Shown here one piece after another: positions 42,373-51,124 of a stretch of 58,799 nucleotides of DNA. The stretch is from an uncultured Eubacterium sp. (GTDB lineage Bacteria > Bacillota > Clostridia > Lachnospirales > Lachnospiraceae): contig CAJUTM010000020.1 of NCBI GenBank assembly GCA_910589595.1, positions 1-58,799 of the forward strand. Direction: 5' to 3'. The notes beneath the pieces were generated by a model that was given only the letters and a program-made list of their open reading frames with translations, made no database searches and had not been told where the DNA came from. Both the position numbers and the translations under genes were made by a program. Numbering within the stretch: the stretch's first letter is position 1; every line of letters starts with the position of its first letter.

Positions 42373-42779
42373 GATATGAGAGAAGCAAGGCTCCGCTGGC
42401 GCTGATGGAGCAGATTATTATGATATTGGTGTTTGCCCTGACTGCCGCGGTATGTCTGCAGGCATTTGTCTACTCGGATTCGTTGTCCCGAAAGAGTCAA
42501 AATGAAAATCTGGCGGCAGCTCATGCGCAAGAGGTTGCCGAATATATAAAGGAGTTAAAAGATATAGACGCCGTCAGCCGGAAGCTCTCCGGCCGGCAGA
42601 CAGAAAAGGGGATTGCCTTTGCCTATCCGGAAGACGGCATGACGGTTTACATACAACCGCTTCAGGACGCCGTAAACGGATTTCTGTTATCCAATACGGT
42701 ATTTGTTGAGGATGACAAAGGCGAGACATTGTTTTCGATTGACGTTGGCTGCCAGCGTCAGGAAGGAGGGCAAAGTTGA
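42369..42779 (+). CDS. Pseudopilin-like protein
   Basis: The 136-residue product begins MRYERSKAPLALMEQIIMIL with a TM helix at about residues 11-31; the ALMEQIIMILV text resembles a type IV pilin N-terminus with a glutamate after the presumed cleavage point. The rest is a small soluble domain. It overlaps both neighbours by 4 bp, so translation is coupled. Family identity is not certain. Confidence 0.6.
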   Translation: MRYERSKAPLALMEQIIMILVFALTAAVCLQAFVYSDSLSRKSQNENLAAAHAQEVAEYIKELKDIDAVSRKLSGRQTEKGIAFAYPEDGMTVYIQPLQDAVNGFLLSNTVFVEDDKGETLFSIDVGCQRQEGGQS

Positions 42780-43186
42780 AAAAGAAGAAAATATCGTTTA
42801 CCAGTGTCGGCGGAAGTTCGATTATAACGATTTTTGCCGTTCTCTGTTTTATTATCTTTGCCCTGTTGTCGTTGTCTACTTCAAAAGCAGACAGTACGCT
42901 TGCCAGAAAATCTGTGGACGCCGTTGCCAAATATTATCAGGCGGATACAAAGGCAGAAGAGATACTGGCGCAGATTCGTGAGGGAATCATACCGGAGGGA
43001 GTTTTTTCTGATGGAAATTTTTACAGTTACCAGTGCCCAATTGACGATAAGCAGCAGCTTAGTGTGGAGGCGGAAGTGACAGGCGATTCCTATGTGATTA
43101 AAAAATGGAAAAAAGAGTACATTGGCGAATGGAAGGCAGATGATACGATTAAAGTATGGGGTGGTATGGAAGAAATCACCGAGTGA
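42776..43186 (+). CDS. Pseudopilin- or PilX-like membrane protein
   Basis: It starts at TTG 42776, with GGAGGG at 42765-42770 and overlapping the previous stop. The 136-residue product has a basic head, a TM segment at about residues 14-36 (SSIITIFAVLCFIIFALLSL), then a soluble domain (YYQADTKAEEILAQIREGII). The layout suits a minor component of a pilus tip. I do not recognise a named family. Confidence 0.55.
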   Translation: MKKKKISFTSVGGSSIITIFAVLCFIIFALLSLSTSKADSTLARKSVDAVAKYYQADTKAEEILAQIREGIIPEGVFSDGNFYSYQCPIDDKQQLSVEAEVTGDSYVIKKWKKEYIGEWKADDTIKVWGGMEEITE

Positions 43187-43207
43187 TGGAAAGGAGTTAT
43201 CAAACGT

Positions 43208-44266
43208 ATGACAGGTCTGGCAGAAGTGTTGCAGAAAGCAGTTGAGAAACGGGCATCGGATATCTTTGTTGTAGCAGGTGGTTATTTGAGTTACAAGGTA
43301 GATGGTGAGATTTGTTCCATGGATGATTCGGAAAAACTGACGCCCGCCAATACCGAGCAATTCATTGATGAGATATATCAATACGCGCGCAGAAGCAAAG
43401 AACGTTTTTTAAAAGATGGAGATGACGATTTTTCTTTTGCTATGGAGAATCTGGCGCGGTTTCGTGTCAATACATATTTTCAGCGCGGTTCTCAGGCAAC
43501 CGTCATCCGCGTGGTGGCGTTTCGTATACCGGATTATAAGGAAATGGGGATTCCGGAGCAGATTATTGAGTTGTCAAAGCTGCAGCATGGCTTAATCATT
43601 ATTTCAGGTACGGCCGGCAGTGGAAAGTCTACGACACAGGCATGTATTATAGACGCCATTAACTCACAGCGGGAAGCACATATTATCACTTTGGAAGACC
43701 CGATAGAATATTTGCACCGCAATAAGAAATCATTGATAAGCCAGAGAGAGATTGCCATTGATACGGAGAATTATCTGACCGGACTGCGCGCGTGTCTGCG
43801 TCAGGCGCCGGATGTTATCCTGTTGGGAGAGATGCGTGACGCCGAGACGATACGAACCGCAATGACGGCAGCAGAAACAGGCCATCTCGTGATTGCCACG
43901 CTTCACACGAAAGGAGCGGTAAATACGATTGACCGTATTGTAGATTCGTTTCCGGCCGACCAGCAGGACCAGATTAAAATCCAGCTTTCACTTGTTCTCA
44001 ACTGTATCGTCTCCCAACAGTTGTTACATCGTCAACAAGGCGGTATGATACCAGCGATGGAAATTATGAAGACGATACCGGCGATAAGTAACATGATACG
44101 AGACAGTAAAAATTATCAGATTGATAATGTCATCCAGACGTCGGGGAATCTTGGCATGATATCAATGGACCAGTATATCGTTAATTTGTATAAAAAAGGC
44201 GAGATTAGCGAGGAGACAGCATTGCTGTCAGCGTTTAATCCGGAACAGATGAAGAGAAAATTGTAA
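43208..44266 (+). CDS. pilT: PilT-type pilus retraction ATPase
   Basis: The 352-residue AAA+ hexameric ATPase starts at ATG 43208 with AAAGGAG upstream. It has the PilT layout: N-terminal domain with ASDIFVVAGG, Walker A SGTAGSGKST (about residues 133-142), Asp box TLEDPIEY, Walker B VILLGEMRDAETIRTAMTA, His box TGHLVIATLHT, and the PilT C-terminal AIRNLIRE-like motif written AISNMIRDSKNYQI. GspE/PilB enzymes carry other N-terminal domains and cysteines, which are missing here. It is the last gene of the pilus-like operon, and a bidirectional terminator follows. Confidence 0.9.
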   Translation: MTGLAEVLQKAVEKRASDIFVVAGGYLSYKVDGEICSMDDSEKLTPANTEQFIDEIYQYARRSKERFLKDGDDDFSFAMENLARFRVNTYFQRGSQATVIRVVAFRIPDYKEMGIPEQIIELSKLQHGLIIISGTAGSGKSTTQACIIDAINSQREAHIITLEDPIEYLHRNKKSLISQREIAIDTENYLTGLRACLRQAPDVILLGEMRDAETIRTAMTAAETGHLVIATLHTKGAVNTIDRIVDSFPADQQDQIKIQLSLVLNCIVSQQLLHRQQGGMIPAMEIMKTIPAISNMIRDSKNYQIDNVIQTSGNLGMISMDQYIVNLYKKGEISEETALLSAFNPEQMKRKL

Positions 44267-44284
44267 TTTTTACTAAATAAAAAG

Positions 44285-44340
44285 AAAGTAAGAGAAATCA
44301 ACGTGAAAAAAATTTCCGGATTTCTCTTACTTTTTTTATT
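44285..44340. terminator. Bidirectional terminator between pilT and nfnB
   Basis: AAAGTAAGAGAAATC (44285-44299) pairs with 44319-44333 and is followed by TTTTTTTATTTT; on the other strand the A-rich TAAATAAAAAGAAAG supplies the T run. Confidence 0.88.
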
Positions 44341-44355
44341 TTGTTACATCGTAAA

Positions 44356-45756
44356 TTAATTTTCCCTGCCCATCAGTTTCTCATCAATCGCTTTTGCGGC
44401 ATCTTTTCCTGCTCCCATAGCGAGAATTACCGTGGCGGCTCCCGTTACGGCATCGCCTCCGGCATAGACGCCTTCACGGGTCGTAAGTCCAGACTCATCC
44501 TTTGTTATCAGACAGCCACGCTTATTGGCTTCCAGCCCCGGAGTTGTCGAGCGGATAAGTGGATTCGGACTCGTGCCGATTGACATAATTACACAATCCA
44601 CATCAATTGTAAATTCGCTGCCGGCTTTTTCAATCGGACGGCGGCGACCGCTTTCGTCCGGTTCTCCGAGTTCCATTTCGATACATTTGATACCGCTGAC
44701 CATACCCTCTTCGTTGCCGAGTATTTCAACCGGATTATTCAGCGTCTTGAAAATAATGCCCTCTTCTTCTGCATGTTCTACTTCTTCTTTACGGGCAGGA
44801 AGTTCTTCCATGCCACGGCGGTATACGATGTAGACTTCTTCCGCACCCAGACGTTTGGCGCTGCGTGCAGCGTCCATCGCTACGTTGCCGCCGCCGACAA
44901 CCGCTACTTTTTTGGCATGTTGGATAGGCGTCCTGCTTCCCTCCGTATAAGCTTTCATTAAGTTGATTCGGGTAAGAAATTCATTGGCGGAATAAACGCC
45001 TTTCAAACTCTCGCCCGGTATGTTCATAAACCGTGGAAGACCGGCGCCGGAACCTATAAAAATCGCCTTGTTACCCATCTCAAAAATTTCGTCAATAGTG
45101 AGTACTTTCCCAATTACCATATTAGTTTGGATATCGACGCCGATTGCTTTCAGGTTGTCAATTTCCTGCTGCACAATCGCCTTTGGCAGACGAAATTCGG
45201 GAATTCCGTAGACAAGTACGCCGCCCGCCAGATGAAGCGCCTCGAAAATAGTAACCTGATATCCCATTTTTGCCAAATCTCCGGCAACGGTAAGACCGCT
45301 CGGGCCGGCTCCGATAACCGCTACTTTATGGCCGTTTTGTTTTGGCATCTCCGGTTTTTCGGAACAATGCTCTCTGTGATAGTCGGCAACAAAGCGTTCC
45401 AATCGTCCGATGGCAACCGGCTCACCTTTAATGCCGCGGACACATTTTCCCTCACACTGTGTCTCCTGCGGGCAGACACGTCCACAGACGGCAGGAAGAG
45501 AGGTTGAGCGGGAAAGGATTTCAAATGCTCCCTCCATATCTTCGTTTGCTACGCGCTCAATGAATGCAGGAATATCTATCTGCACCGGACAGGCGCTCAC
45601 ACAAGGTTTTTTCGGGCAGTTTAAGCAGCGGCGCGCCTCGTTTACCGCCATATCATAAGTGTAACCAAGAGCCACTTCGTCAAAGTTTTTATTCCTTACG
45701 TCCGGGTCCTGTACAGGCATCGGACATTTATTCATATCCATATTTCTTTCCGCCAT
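44356..45756 (-). CDS. nfnB: NADPH-linked oxidoreductase, NfnB/GltD-type
   Basis: The 466-residue flavoprotein starts at ATG 45756 behind GGAGG, two bases from the nfnA stop. The N-terminal cysteines (CLNCPKKPCVSACPVQI and CGRVCPQETQCEGKC) bind two 4Fe-4S clusters; then come an FAD-binding fold (VAVIGAGPSGLTVAGDLAKM) and an NAD(P)H fold (VAVVGGGNVAMDAAR). Alone it would look like the small subunit of glutamate synthase, but pairing with nfnA points to the NADH-dependent ferredoxin:NADP oxidoreductase, a bifurcating enzyme of anaerobes that makes NADPH. Confidence 0.85.
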   Translation of the reverse strand: MAERNMDMNKCPMPVQDPDVRNKNFDEVALGYTYDMAVNEARRCLNCPKKPCVSACPVQIDIPAFIERVANEDMEGAFEILSRSTSLPAVCGRVCPQETQCEGKCVRGIKGEPVAIGRLERFVADYHREHCSEKPEMPKQNGHKVAVIGAGPSGLTVAGDLAKMGYQVTIFEALHLAGGVLVYGIPEFRLPKAIVQQEIDNLKAIGVDIQTNMVIGKVLTIDEIFEMGNKAIFIGSGAGLPRFMNIPGESLKGVYSANEFLTRINLMKAYTEGSRTPIQHAKKVAVVGGGNVAMDAARSAKRLGAEEVYIVYRRGMEELPARKEEVEHAEEEGIIFKTLNNPVEILGNEEGMVSGIKCIEMELGEPDESGRRRPIEKAGSEFTIDVDCVIMSIGTSPNPLIRSTTPGLEANKRGCLITKDESGLTTREGVYAGGDAVTGAATVILAMGAGKDAAKAIDEKLMGREN

Positions 45757-45758
45757 GA

Positions 45759-46601
45759 TTACCTGACCTCCTTCTTCAGCAAATTGCATTCCTCATCACG
45801 GGCATGTGTTTCAAAATCTTTATACATCGTACCGCGGTGCATTGCCTCGTCAAAATCAACAAGGTGTCCGTCAAAATCCGGCCCGTCCACGCAGGCGAAC
45901 TTTGTTTCGCCTCCAACCGTCAGGCGGCAGCCGCCACACATACCAGTTCCGTCTATCATAATCGGGTTCATGCTGACAACGGTTTTAATGCCGTATTTCT
46001 TTGTTGTCAGGCATACGAATTTCATCATAATAAGAGGGCCGATGGCAATAACCTCATCGTATTCGTTTCCCTCTGCAATCAATTTTTCTAGGGCGTCGGT
46101 TACTAAGCCTTTTTCGCCATAGCTTCCGTCGTCTGTCATCATCACTAATTTATCGCTTGCCGCCCTAAACTCATCTTCCAAAATAACTAAATCCTGATTG
46201 CGGAAACCGACAATAGCGTGTACCTCGGCTCCCATATCATGGAGTTTTTTTGTGACCGGATAAGCAATGGCACAGCCAACGCCACCGCCGACAACCGCCA
46301 CTTTTTTCAATCCATCCGTATGCGTCGGCATACCAAGCGGGCCGACAAAGTCATGAATGCAGTCGCCCTCCTGCAAAGTATCGAGTTCCATTGTACCGGC
46401 GCCGACAATCTGATAAATAATGGTAACTGTTCCCTTTTCGCGCTCAAAATCCGCAATTGTCAAAGGAATTCGTTCACTATCCTCTTTTGCGCGGAAGATG
46501 ATAAACTGTCCGGGTTCTGCCTTTTTGGCAATTAAAGGCGCCTCAACTACCATCTTGCTGACAGTAGGGTTAAGGGACTTTTTTTCAACAATTTTGAACA
46601 T
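45759..46601 (-). CDS. nfnA: Ferredoxin-NADP oxidoreductase subunit, NfnA-type
   Basis: The 280-residue protein starts at ATG 46601 with GGAGGA upstream. It has the FNR-like FAD domain (VEAPLIAKKAEPGQFIIFRA, IPLTIADFE), an NAD-binding domain (VAVVGGGVGCAIAYPVT) and a C-terminal 2Fe-2S site MIDGTGMCGGCRLTVGG...FAC, where an Asp stands four residues before the first Cys; NfnA of Thermotoga is known for an Asp ligand. The same fold is shared with PyrK and SudB. The nfnAB order and spacing support a bifurcating NfnAB complex. The promoter and a structured leader lie upstream. Confidence 0.85.
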   Translation of the reverse strand: MFKIVEKKSLNPTVSKMVVEAPLIAKKAEPGQFIIFRAKEDSERIPLTIADFEREKGTVTIIYQIVGAGTMELDTLQEGDCIHDFVGPLGMPTHTDGLKKVAVVGGGVGCAIAYPVTKKLHDMGAEVHAIVGFRNQDLVILEDEFRAASDKLVMMTDDGSYGEKGLVTDALEKLIAEGNEYDEVIAIGPLIMMKFVCLTTKKYGIKTVVSMNPIMIDGTGMCGGCRLTVGGETKFACVDGPDFDGHLVDFDEAMHRGTMYKDFETHARDEECNLLKKEVR

Positions 46602-46735
46602 GTTAAAAATCCTCCATTCCGTACACGATATAAGAAAAATCGTTATATCGCTGTACACGTAAATTTATAGTCATTCAGTGGAACGCAGCCTGCCCTCGTC
46701 AGGCAATCCAACTAAATAGCCCACATAGCACACCA
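46602..46735 (-). promoter_or_regulatory. Structured 5' leader of nfnAB
   Basis: Between the promoter and nfnA, the minus strand folds into two hairpins: GCCTG-ACGAGG-GCAGGC, and a long imperfect one with CGATATAA/TTATATCG inside GTGTAC/GTAC arms that ends 10 bases before the ribosome site. No known riboswitch class is recognised and no Rex site (TTGTTAAN4TTAACAA) is seen. Confidence 0.45.
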
Positions 46736-46764
46736 ATTCTATCACATTCTTTTGTAAAAGTAAA
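46736..46764 (-). promoter_or_regulatory. nfnAB promoter
   Basis: On the minus strand TTTACT (46759-46764), a 17-bp spacer and TAGAAT (46736-46741). Confidence 0.5.
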
Positions 46765-46782
46765 GTCAGGTATTGGGAGTGT

Positions 46783-46811
46783 CAGGGCAGCGGGTCTCCC
46801 GCCGCCCTCTG
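46783..46811. other. GC-rich hairpin between nfnA and the acyl-CoA synthetase
   Basis: AGGGC-A-GCGGG pairs with CCCGC-C-GCCCT across TCT. It has no T tract. It lies between the two divergent promoters in an otherwise gene-free 370 bp. Confidence 0.5.
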
Positions 46812-46851
46812 ATAAAAGCATTAAAAATGTGTGAAAAATATATGGTTTTTC

Positions 46852-46878
46852 TTGACATTTTTCAGTATATGATATAAT
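46852..46878 (+). promoter_or_regulatory. Promoter-like site of the acyl-CoA synthetase
   Basis: Consensus TTGACA (46852-46857) and TATAAT (46873-46878), but with a short 15-bp spacer. An activator or another -35 may be used. Confidence 0.45.
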
Positions 46879-46971
46879 CTTTACAATATGATGTGGTTTT
46901 GAAAACTACATTGAAAGATAATTAAAAAGTGAAATTAATTTTTAATTATTTCCGGAAAGGATGTAGGAACA

Positions 46972-48660
46972 ATGGCTTTAGGCAGGAATGATATCGTCGC
47001 ACCGTTTATTCAGGTGGATGAAGATGAGAATGGATGTTTGCAGCATATTGCATTTGTCAATGATGAAACTTTTAATTTTGCGTATGATATCGTCGATAAA
47101 ATGGCAAAGAAAGACCCCGACAAGGTGGCGATGGTACACATTTCAAAAGAGGGAAAGGAAAAGAAATTTACCTTTTATGATATGTCCCGCTATTCCTCGA
47201 AAGTAGCGAATTATTTATCTTTTTTGGGAATAAAAAAAGGCGACAGGGTCATGCTTGTTTTAAAACGGCACTATCAGTTCTGGTTTGCGATATTGGCGCT
47301 TCATAAAATAGGAGCAGTAGCGGTTCCGGCTACCAACCTTTTGTTAAAATCCGATTTTGAGTATAGATTTAAGGCCGGAAAAATCAATGCGATTCTCTGT
47401 ACGGCAGACGGGCAGGTATCGCGTGAAGTGGATAAGGCATGCCGCAGTTATAAAGATTTGAAAGTGAAAATTATGGTAGGGGCCAGCCGCAAGGGGTGGA
47501 GAAGCTTTAATAAGGAAGTAAAATATTTTTCCAGCCATTTTCGGAGACCGCGCGGGGAGGGTGCGATTCTCGGTAGCGACACGTCGCTGATGTTTTTTAC
47601 TTCGGGAACTACTTCCTATCCGAAAATCACGGCACACAATTTCAAGTATCCGCTCGGCCACTATATTACAGCGAAATATTGGCATCAGGTCGATTCGGAT
47701 GGCATTCATTTTGCGATATCCGATACGGGCTGGGGAAAGGCTTTGTGGGGCAAACTATATGGACAGTGGCTCTGTGAGGCGACGGTTTTCACCTATGACT
47801 TTGATGATTTTGATGCGAAAGAAATTCTCCGCATGATTGAAAAATATAAGATTACAACGTTCTGCGCGCCGCCGACGGTATACCGCGTTATGGTTCATAT
47901 GAAGCTTGACCAATATGATTTGTCATCCCTGCAGAATGTAACGACGGCGGGAGAGGCTTTAAATCCGGAAATTTTTGAGAAATTTAAGGAAAAGACCGGC
48001 CTTACTTTAATGGAAGGCTTTGGTCAGACAGAGACAACGCTGACGATAGGCAACCTCTGTGGAACAACGCCAAAGCCGGGGTCTATGGGTAAACCGAGTC
48101 CGCAGTACGACGTGAGAGTGATGAGACCGGACGGCACATTGGCGGAGCCGATGGAAGAGGGCGAAATTGTAATCCGCACGGAAGATACGATTCCCAACGG
48201 ACTGTTTGTGGAATACTATGGAGATGAGGATAAGACAAAGGACGCATGGCATGACGGTTATTATCATACCGGAGATACGGCATATTATGACGAGGACGGT
48301 TTTTTGTGGTATGTCGGACGCACGGATGATGTCATTAAGTCCAGTGGCTACCGTATCGGCCCATTTGAAATTGAAAATGAGATTATGAAACTACCGTATG
48401 TACTTGAATGTGCGGTTACATCCGTGCCGGACCCGATTCGCGGGCAGGCGATTAAGGCCAGTATTGTACTTGCGGACGAGCAGGAGGGTACGGATAAGCT
48501 CAAGAGCGACATTATGAAATCGCTGAAAAATAATATTGCTTCTTATAAATGGCCGAAAATACTCGACTTTACAAAAGAACTGCCGAAAACAATAAGTGGT
48601 AAGATACGCAGAAAAGAAATCAAGGAGAATGACTGGAATGAAGATGAAGACAACGAATAG
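46972..48660 (+). CDS. Acyl-CoA synthetase (AMP-forming, Acs/MACS-like)
   Basis: The 562-residue protein starts at ATG 46972 behind GGAAAGGA. It has the adenylate-forming motifs SLMFFTSGTTSYPKITAHNF (A3), MEGFGQTETTLTIGN (A5), YYHTGDTAYYDEDGFLWYVG (A7), RTDDVIKSSGYRIGPFEIEN (A8) and the A10 lysine in PKTISGKIRRKEIKE. It should activate a short- or medium-chain carboxylic acid to its CoA thioester via an acyl-AMP; substrate unknown. The last codons overlap a FabF-like ketosynthase by 23 bp, so activation and condensation may be coupled. Confidence 0.9.
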   Translation: MALGRNDIVAPFIQVDEDENGCLQHIAFVNDETFNFAYDIVDKMAKKDPDKVAMVHISKEGKEKKFTFYDMSRYSSKVANYLSFLGIKKGDRVMLVLKRHYQFWFAILALHKIGAVAVPATNLLLKSDFEYRFKAGKINAILCTADGQVSREVDKACRSYKDLKVKIMVGASRKGWRSFNKEVKYFSSHFRRPRGEGAILGSDTSLMFFTSGTTSYPKITAHNFKYPLGHYITAKYWHQVDSDGIHFAISDTGWGKALWGKLYGQWLCEATVFTYDFDDFDAKEILRMIEKYKITTFCAPPTVYRVMVHMKLDQYDLSSLQNVTTAGEALNPEIFEKFKEKTGLTLMEGFGQTETTLTIGNLCGTTPKPGSMGKPSPQYDVRVMRPDGTLAEPMEEGEIVIRTEDTIPNGLFVEYYGDEDKTKDAWHDGYYHTGDTAYYDEDGFLWYVGRTDDVIKSSGYRIGPFEIENEIMKLPYVLECAVTSVPDPIRGQAIKASIVLADEQEGTDKLKSDIMKSLKNNIASYKWPKILDFTKELPKTISGKIRRKEIKENDWNEDEDNE

Positions 48661-49885
48661 CCGGCTGGTGATTACCGGAATGGGCGCCATTACACCGATT
48701 GGTATTGGTGTGGAAGAGTACTGGGAAAATCTTGTGGCGGGCAAATGCGGCGTCGACAAGATTACAAAATTTGACACATCTGAGCTGCCGGTAAAGATTG
48801 CCGCCGAAGTGAAAGGGTTTGAGGCGGAACAGTTTATGCCAAGAAAGTTGACGCGAGAGATGGCTCCTTATATGCAATATGGTTATGCGGCTGCCATGCA
48901 GGCAATTGAGCAGGCCGGAGAGGCAGCAGAGCCGGAGCGCATGGGTATTGTCGTGGGAACGGCGCTCGGGGGCATTACGCCGATTTCAGAGACGCAGGAC
49001 GGTATCAGTAAAGGGGAGCACAAGAAAGTAAGTCCTCGTTTTGTTCCGAAAATTATTGGCAATGAGGCGGCCGCTCAGGTGGCGATTGCCAAAGGATATC
49101 GAGGGCCGAGCCTGACTGTGAGTACGGCATGTTCTTCCGGCGGAGACGCTATCAGCGCCGCTTGTATGCTGCTCCTTTCCGGACAGGCAGATGCGGTATT
49201 GGCGATGGGAGCGGAGTCTGCGCTTACACCGCTGTTCATTCTCGGTCTGACGTCGGCGCACGCGCTTTCGACAAATAATGACAATCCACAGGGCGCCAGC
49301 CGTCCGTTTGACAGAGACAGAGATGGCTTTGTCATCGGCGAAGGAGGGGGCGCGCTGATGATAGAGACAGAAGAGAATGCAAAGAAGCGCGGCGCAAAAA
49401 TTTTGGCTGAACTTGCCGGATTCTCCAACTGTACGGACGGCTATCATGTAACAAGTCCTCATCCGGAGGGAGTGGGAGCCGTATTTTGTATGGAGAAAGC
49501 GATTGAAAATGCCGGATTGTCACCGGAGGAAATAGATTATATCAATACCCACGGAACGAGTACCGGCGTGGGCGACCCGATTGAGACGAATGCGATAGCA
49601 GGTCTTTTTGGTGAACATACAAAAAATATGGCTGTTACGTCGACAAAGGGAGCGACCGGCCATATGATGGGAGCCGGTGGTATTACGGAGGCAATTACGT
49701 GTATTCAGTGCATCCGCACGGGAGTTATACCGCCGACACTGAATTTGGAACATCTGGATGAAAAATGCGTGCAGTTGAACTATGTGCCAAATCAGGCAAT
49801 CGAGAAAGAAGTCAATGTTGCGATGAGCAATTCTTTTGGTTTTGGCGGTCAGAACGCAAGCGTCGTTTTCAAAAATTATGAATAA
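48638..49885 (+). CDS. fabF: Beta-ketoacyl-ACP synthase II-like enzyme (FabF)
   Basis: ATG 48638 follows AAGGAG at 48622-48627, inside the end of the acyl-CoA synthetase. The 415-residue thiolase-fold enzyme has the nucleophile in VSTACSSGGDAI (Cys165), and the two catalytic histidines in NTHGTSTGVGDPIE and STKGATGHMMGAGG. It condenses an acyl group with malonyl-ACP. FabF normally sits in a fab cluster; here it is separate and paired with a synthetase, so it may serve a special fatty-acid or small polyketide path, or simply be the housekeeping copy. Confidence 0.9.
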   Translation: MKMKTTNSRLVITGMGAITPIGIGVEEYWENLVAGKCGVDKITKFDTSELPVKIAAEVKGFEAEQFMPRKLTREMAPYMQYGYAAAMQAIEQAGEAAEPERMGIVVGTALGGITPISETQDGISKGEHKKVSPRFVPKIIGNEAAAQVAIAKGYRGPSLTVSTACSSGGDAISAACMLLLSGQADAVLAMGAESALTPLFILGLTSAHALSTNNDNPQGASRPFDRDRDGFVIGEGGGALMIETEENAKKRGAKILAELAGFSNCTDGYHVTSPHPEGVGAVFCMEKAIENAGLSPEEIDYINTHGTSTGVGDPIETNAIAGLFGEHTKNMAVTSTKGATGHMMGAGGITEAITCIQCIRTGVIPPTLNLEHLDEKCVQLNYVPNQAIEKEVNVAMSNSFGFGGQNASVVFKNYE

Positions 49886-49902
49886 TTTATAAAATTTTGT
49901 CA

Positions 49903-49948
49903 ATCCTATAAGAAAGCCGGACGATGCAGGCTTTAGAAAGGATTGATG
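49903..49948 (+). other. Long hairpin before the ywmB-like gene
   Basis: CAATCCT (49903-) pairs with AGGATTG and, nested inside, AAAGCC pairs with GGCTTT. No T tract follows, so it is not a clear terminator for fabF. The right arm contains AAAGGA, the only ribosome-site candidate for the GTG start at 49953, so the fold could limit its translation. Confidence 0.45.
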
Positions 49949-49952
49949 AGTT

Positions 49953-50417
49953 GTGAAAACGAAATTTAAAATTATTTTAACGGCATTGGTCCTATTGTGG
50001 AGTATTGCTTTTGTGCAGACGCTTATAACCCGTTTTTATGTTTCAAAATCGGCATTTACGCAGGCATTTGCAAGAAACCAAATTCTTGTGACGGAGCGGG
50101 GAGAGGCGGCGGCTGACACACGCAATACAAAAGAGGGAAATCTTTGTAAAGAAGGTATCATTGCCGGAAAACTGAGCAATGAAAAGAAACAGCAGGTTGC
50201 CAGAGATATTTTTCGTGAATTTGGCGGCGCAGAGGTAATGAGCAGTCAGGCGGATGATGCGGATTATTATGTCGCCTATGGCTATACGATGGGAATTGAT
50301 AAGGTAAAGGTCGTAAATGGCAGGAAAATCAATTTAAACGTTGCCATGTCCTATGATGAAAAGGAACAGGTGACGCGCGTGATTGTGGGAACGCCGCTTA
50401 TCAATTCGGATTTTTAA
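49953..50417 (+). CDS. YwmB-like secreted or membrane-anchored protein
   Basis: The 154-residue product starts at GTG 49953. It has an N-terminal hydrophobic segment (residues 5-24) and a conserved-looking domain with SKSAFTQAFARNQILVTERG and VARDIFREFGGAEVMSSQAD, ending in TRVIVGTPLINSDF. This resembles the YwmB family, a Firmicutes group often near spore or wall genes, of unknown biochemical role. It precedes spmA. Family call is moderate. Confidence 0.6.
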   Translation: MKTKFKIILTALVLLWSIAFVQTLITRFYVSKSAFTQAFARNQILVTERGEAAADTRNTKEGNLCKEGIIAGKLSNEKKQQVARDIFREFGGAEVMSSQADDADYYVAYGYTMGIDKVKVVNGRKINLNVAMSYDEKEQVTRVIVGTPLINSDF

Positions 50418-50527
50418 AGAAGAGAAGTGTGAAAAATATCAATTTCAAAATAGAGAGAGAAGAGCAAAAAGGCGGACAGGCATTTTTTTATACGATTGTC
50501 ATAAACTAAAAGAAAAAGGGTTTGCGT

Positions 50528-51124
50528 ATGTTAAATAAGCTTTGGGGCTTCATGATTCTCCTTGGTATCCTTTTTGCGGCGGCGACCGGTCATATTGGCG
50601 ATGTGGGAACTGCGGCGATTGATTCGTCGAAAGAAGCGGTTACATTGTGCGTTACTATGCTCGGTATCATGTCCATGTGGACAGGACTTATGAATATTGC
50701 AAAAAAAGCAGGAATTATCGACGCTCTGACAAGAGGGCTGCGACCGGTTCTTGCTTTTTTGTTTCCGGGTGTTCCGCGAGAGCACAAAGCCAATGAATAC
50801 ATGGCGGCAAATATGATAAGTAATGTGCTCGGACTTGGCTGGGCGGCTACGCCGGTCGGGCTTAAAGCGATGGAGGAGTTGAAAGAATTAAATCACGGCA
50901 GCCATATTGCCAGTGCGGATATGTGTACCTTTCTCATTATCAATATCTCATCATTACAGTTGATTCCGGTAAATATTATTGCTTACCGCAGCCAGTACGG
51001 TTCTGTTTCGCCGACGTCAATTATCGGCATGGGGCTGGCGGCGACATTAGTATCCACGGCCGCTGGTGTTATTTTTTCTGTAATTGCGCGTAAAGTGAAA
51101 GGCAGAAAGGGGGATGCCGATTGA
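50528..51124 (+). CDS. spmA: Spore maturation protein A
   Basis: The 198-residue membrane protein has the nucleoside-recognition (Gate) domain: TLCVTMLGIMSMWTGLMNIA, ALTRGLRPVLAFLFPGVP, and NEYMAANMISNVLGLGWAAT followed by PVGLKAME. SpmA and SpmB are needed for spore core dehydration in Bacillus and Clostridium. I start at ATG 50528 (LNKLWGFMILLG), with AAAAAGGG upstream. It overlaps spmB by 4 bp. Confidence 0.9.
   Translation: MLNKLWGFMILLGILFAAATGHIGDVGTAAIDSSKEAVTLCVTMLGIMSMWTGLMNIAKKAGIIDALTRGLRPVLAFLFPGVPREHKANEYMAANMISNVLGLGWAATPVGLKAMEELKELNHGSHIASADMCTFLIINISSLQLIPVNIIAYRSQYGSVSPTSIIGMGLAATLVSTAAGVIFSVIARKVKGRKGDAD

Noticed and set aside
46602..46971. Rex operator in the nfnA/acyl-CoA synthetase interval
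   Set aside because: No TTGTTAA-N4-TTAACAA-like palindrome was found; the GC-rich hairpin does not fit.
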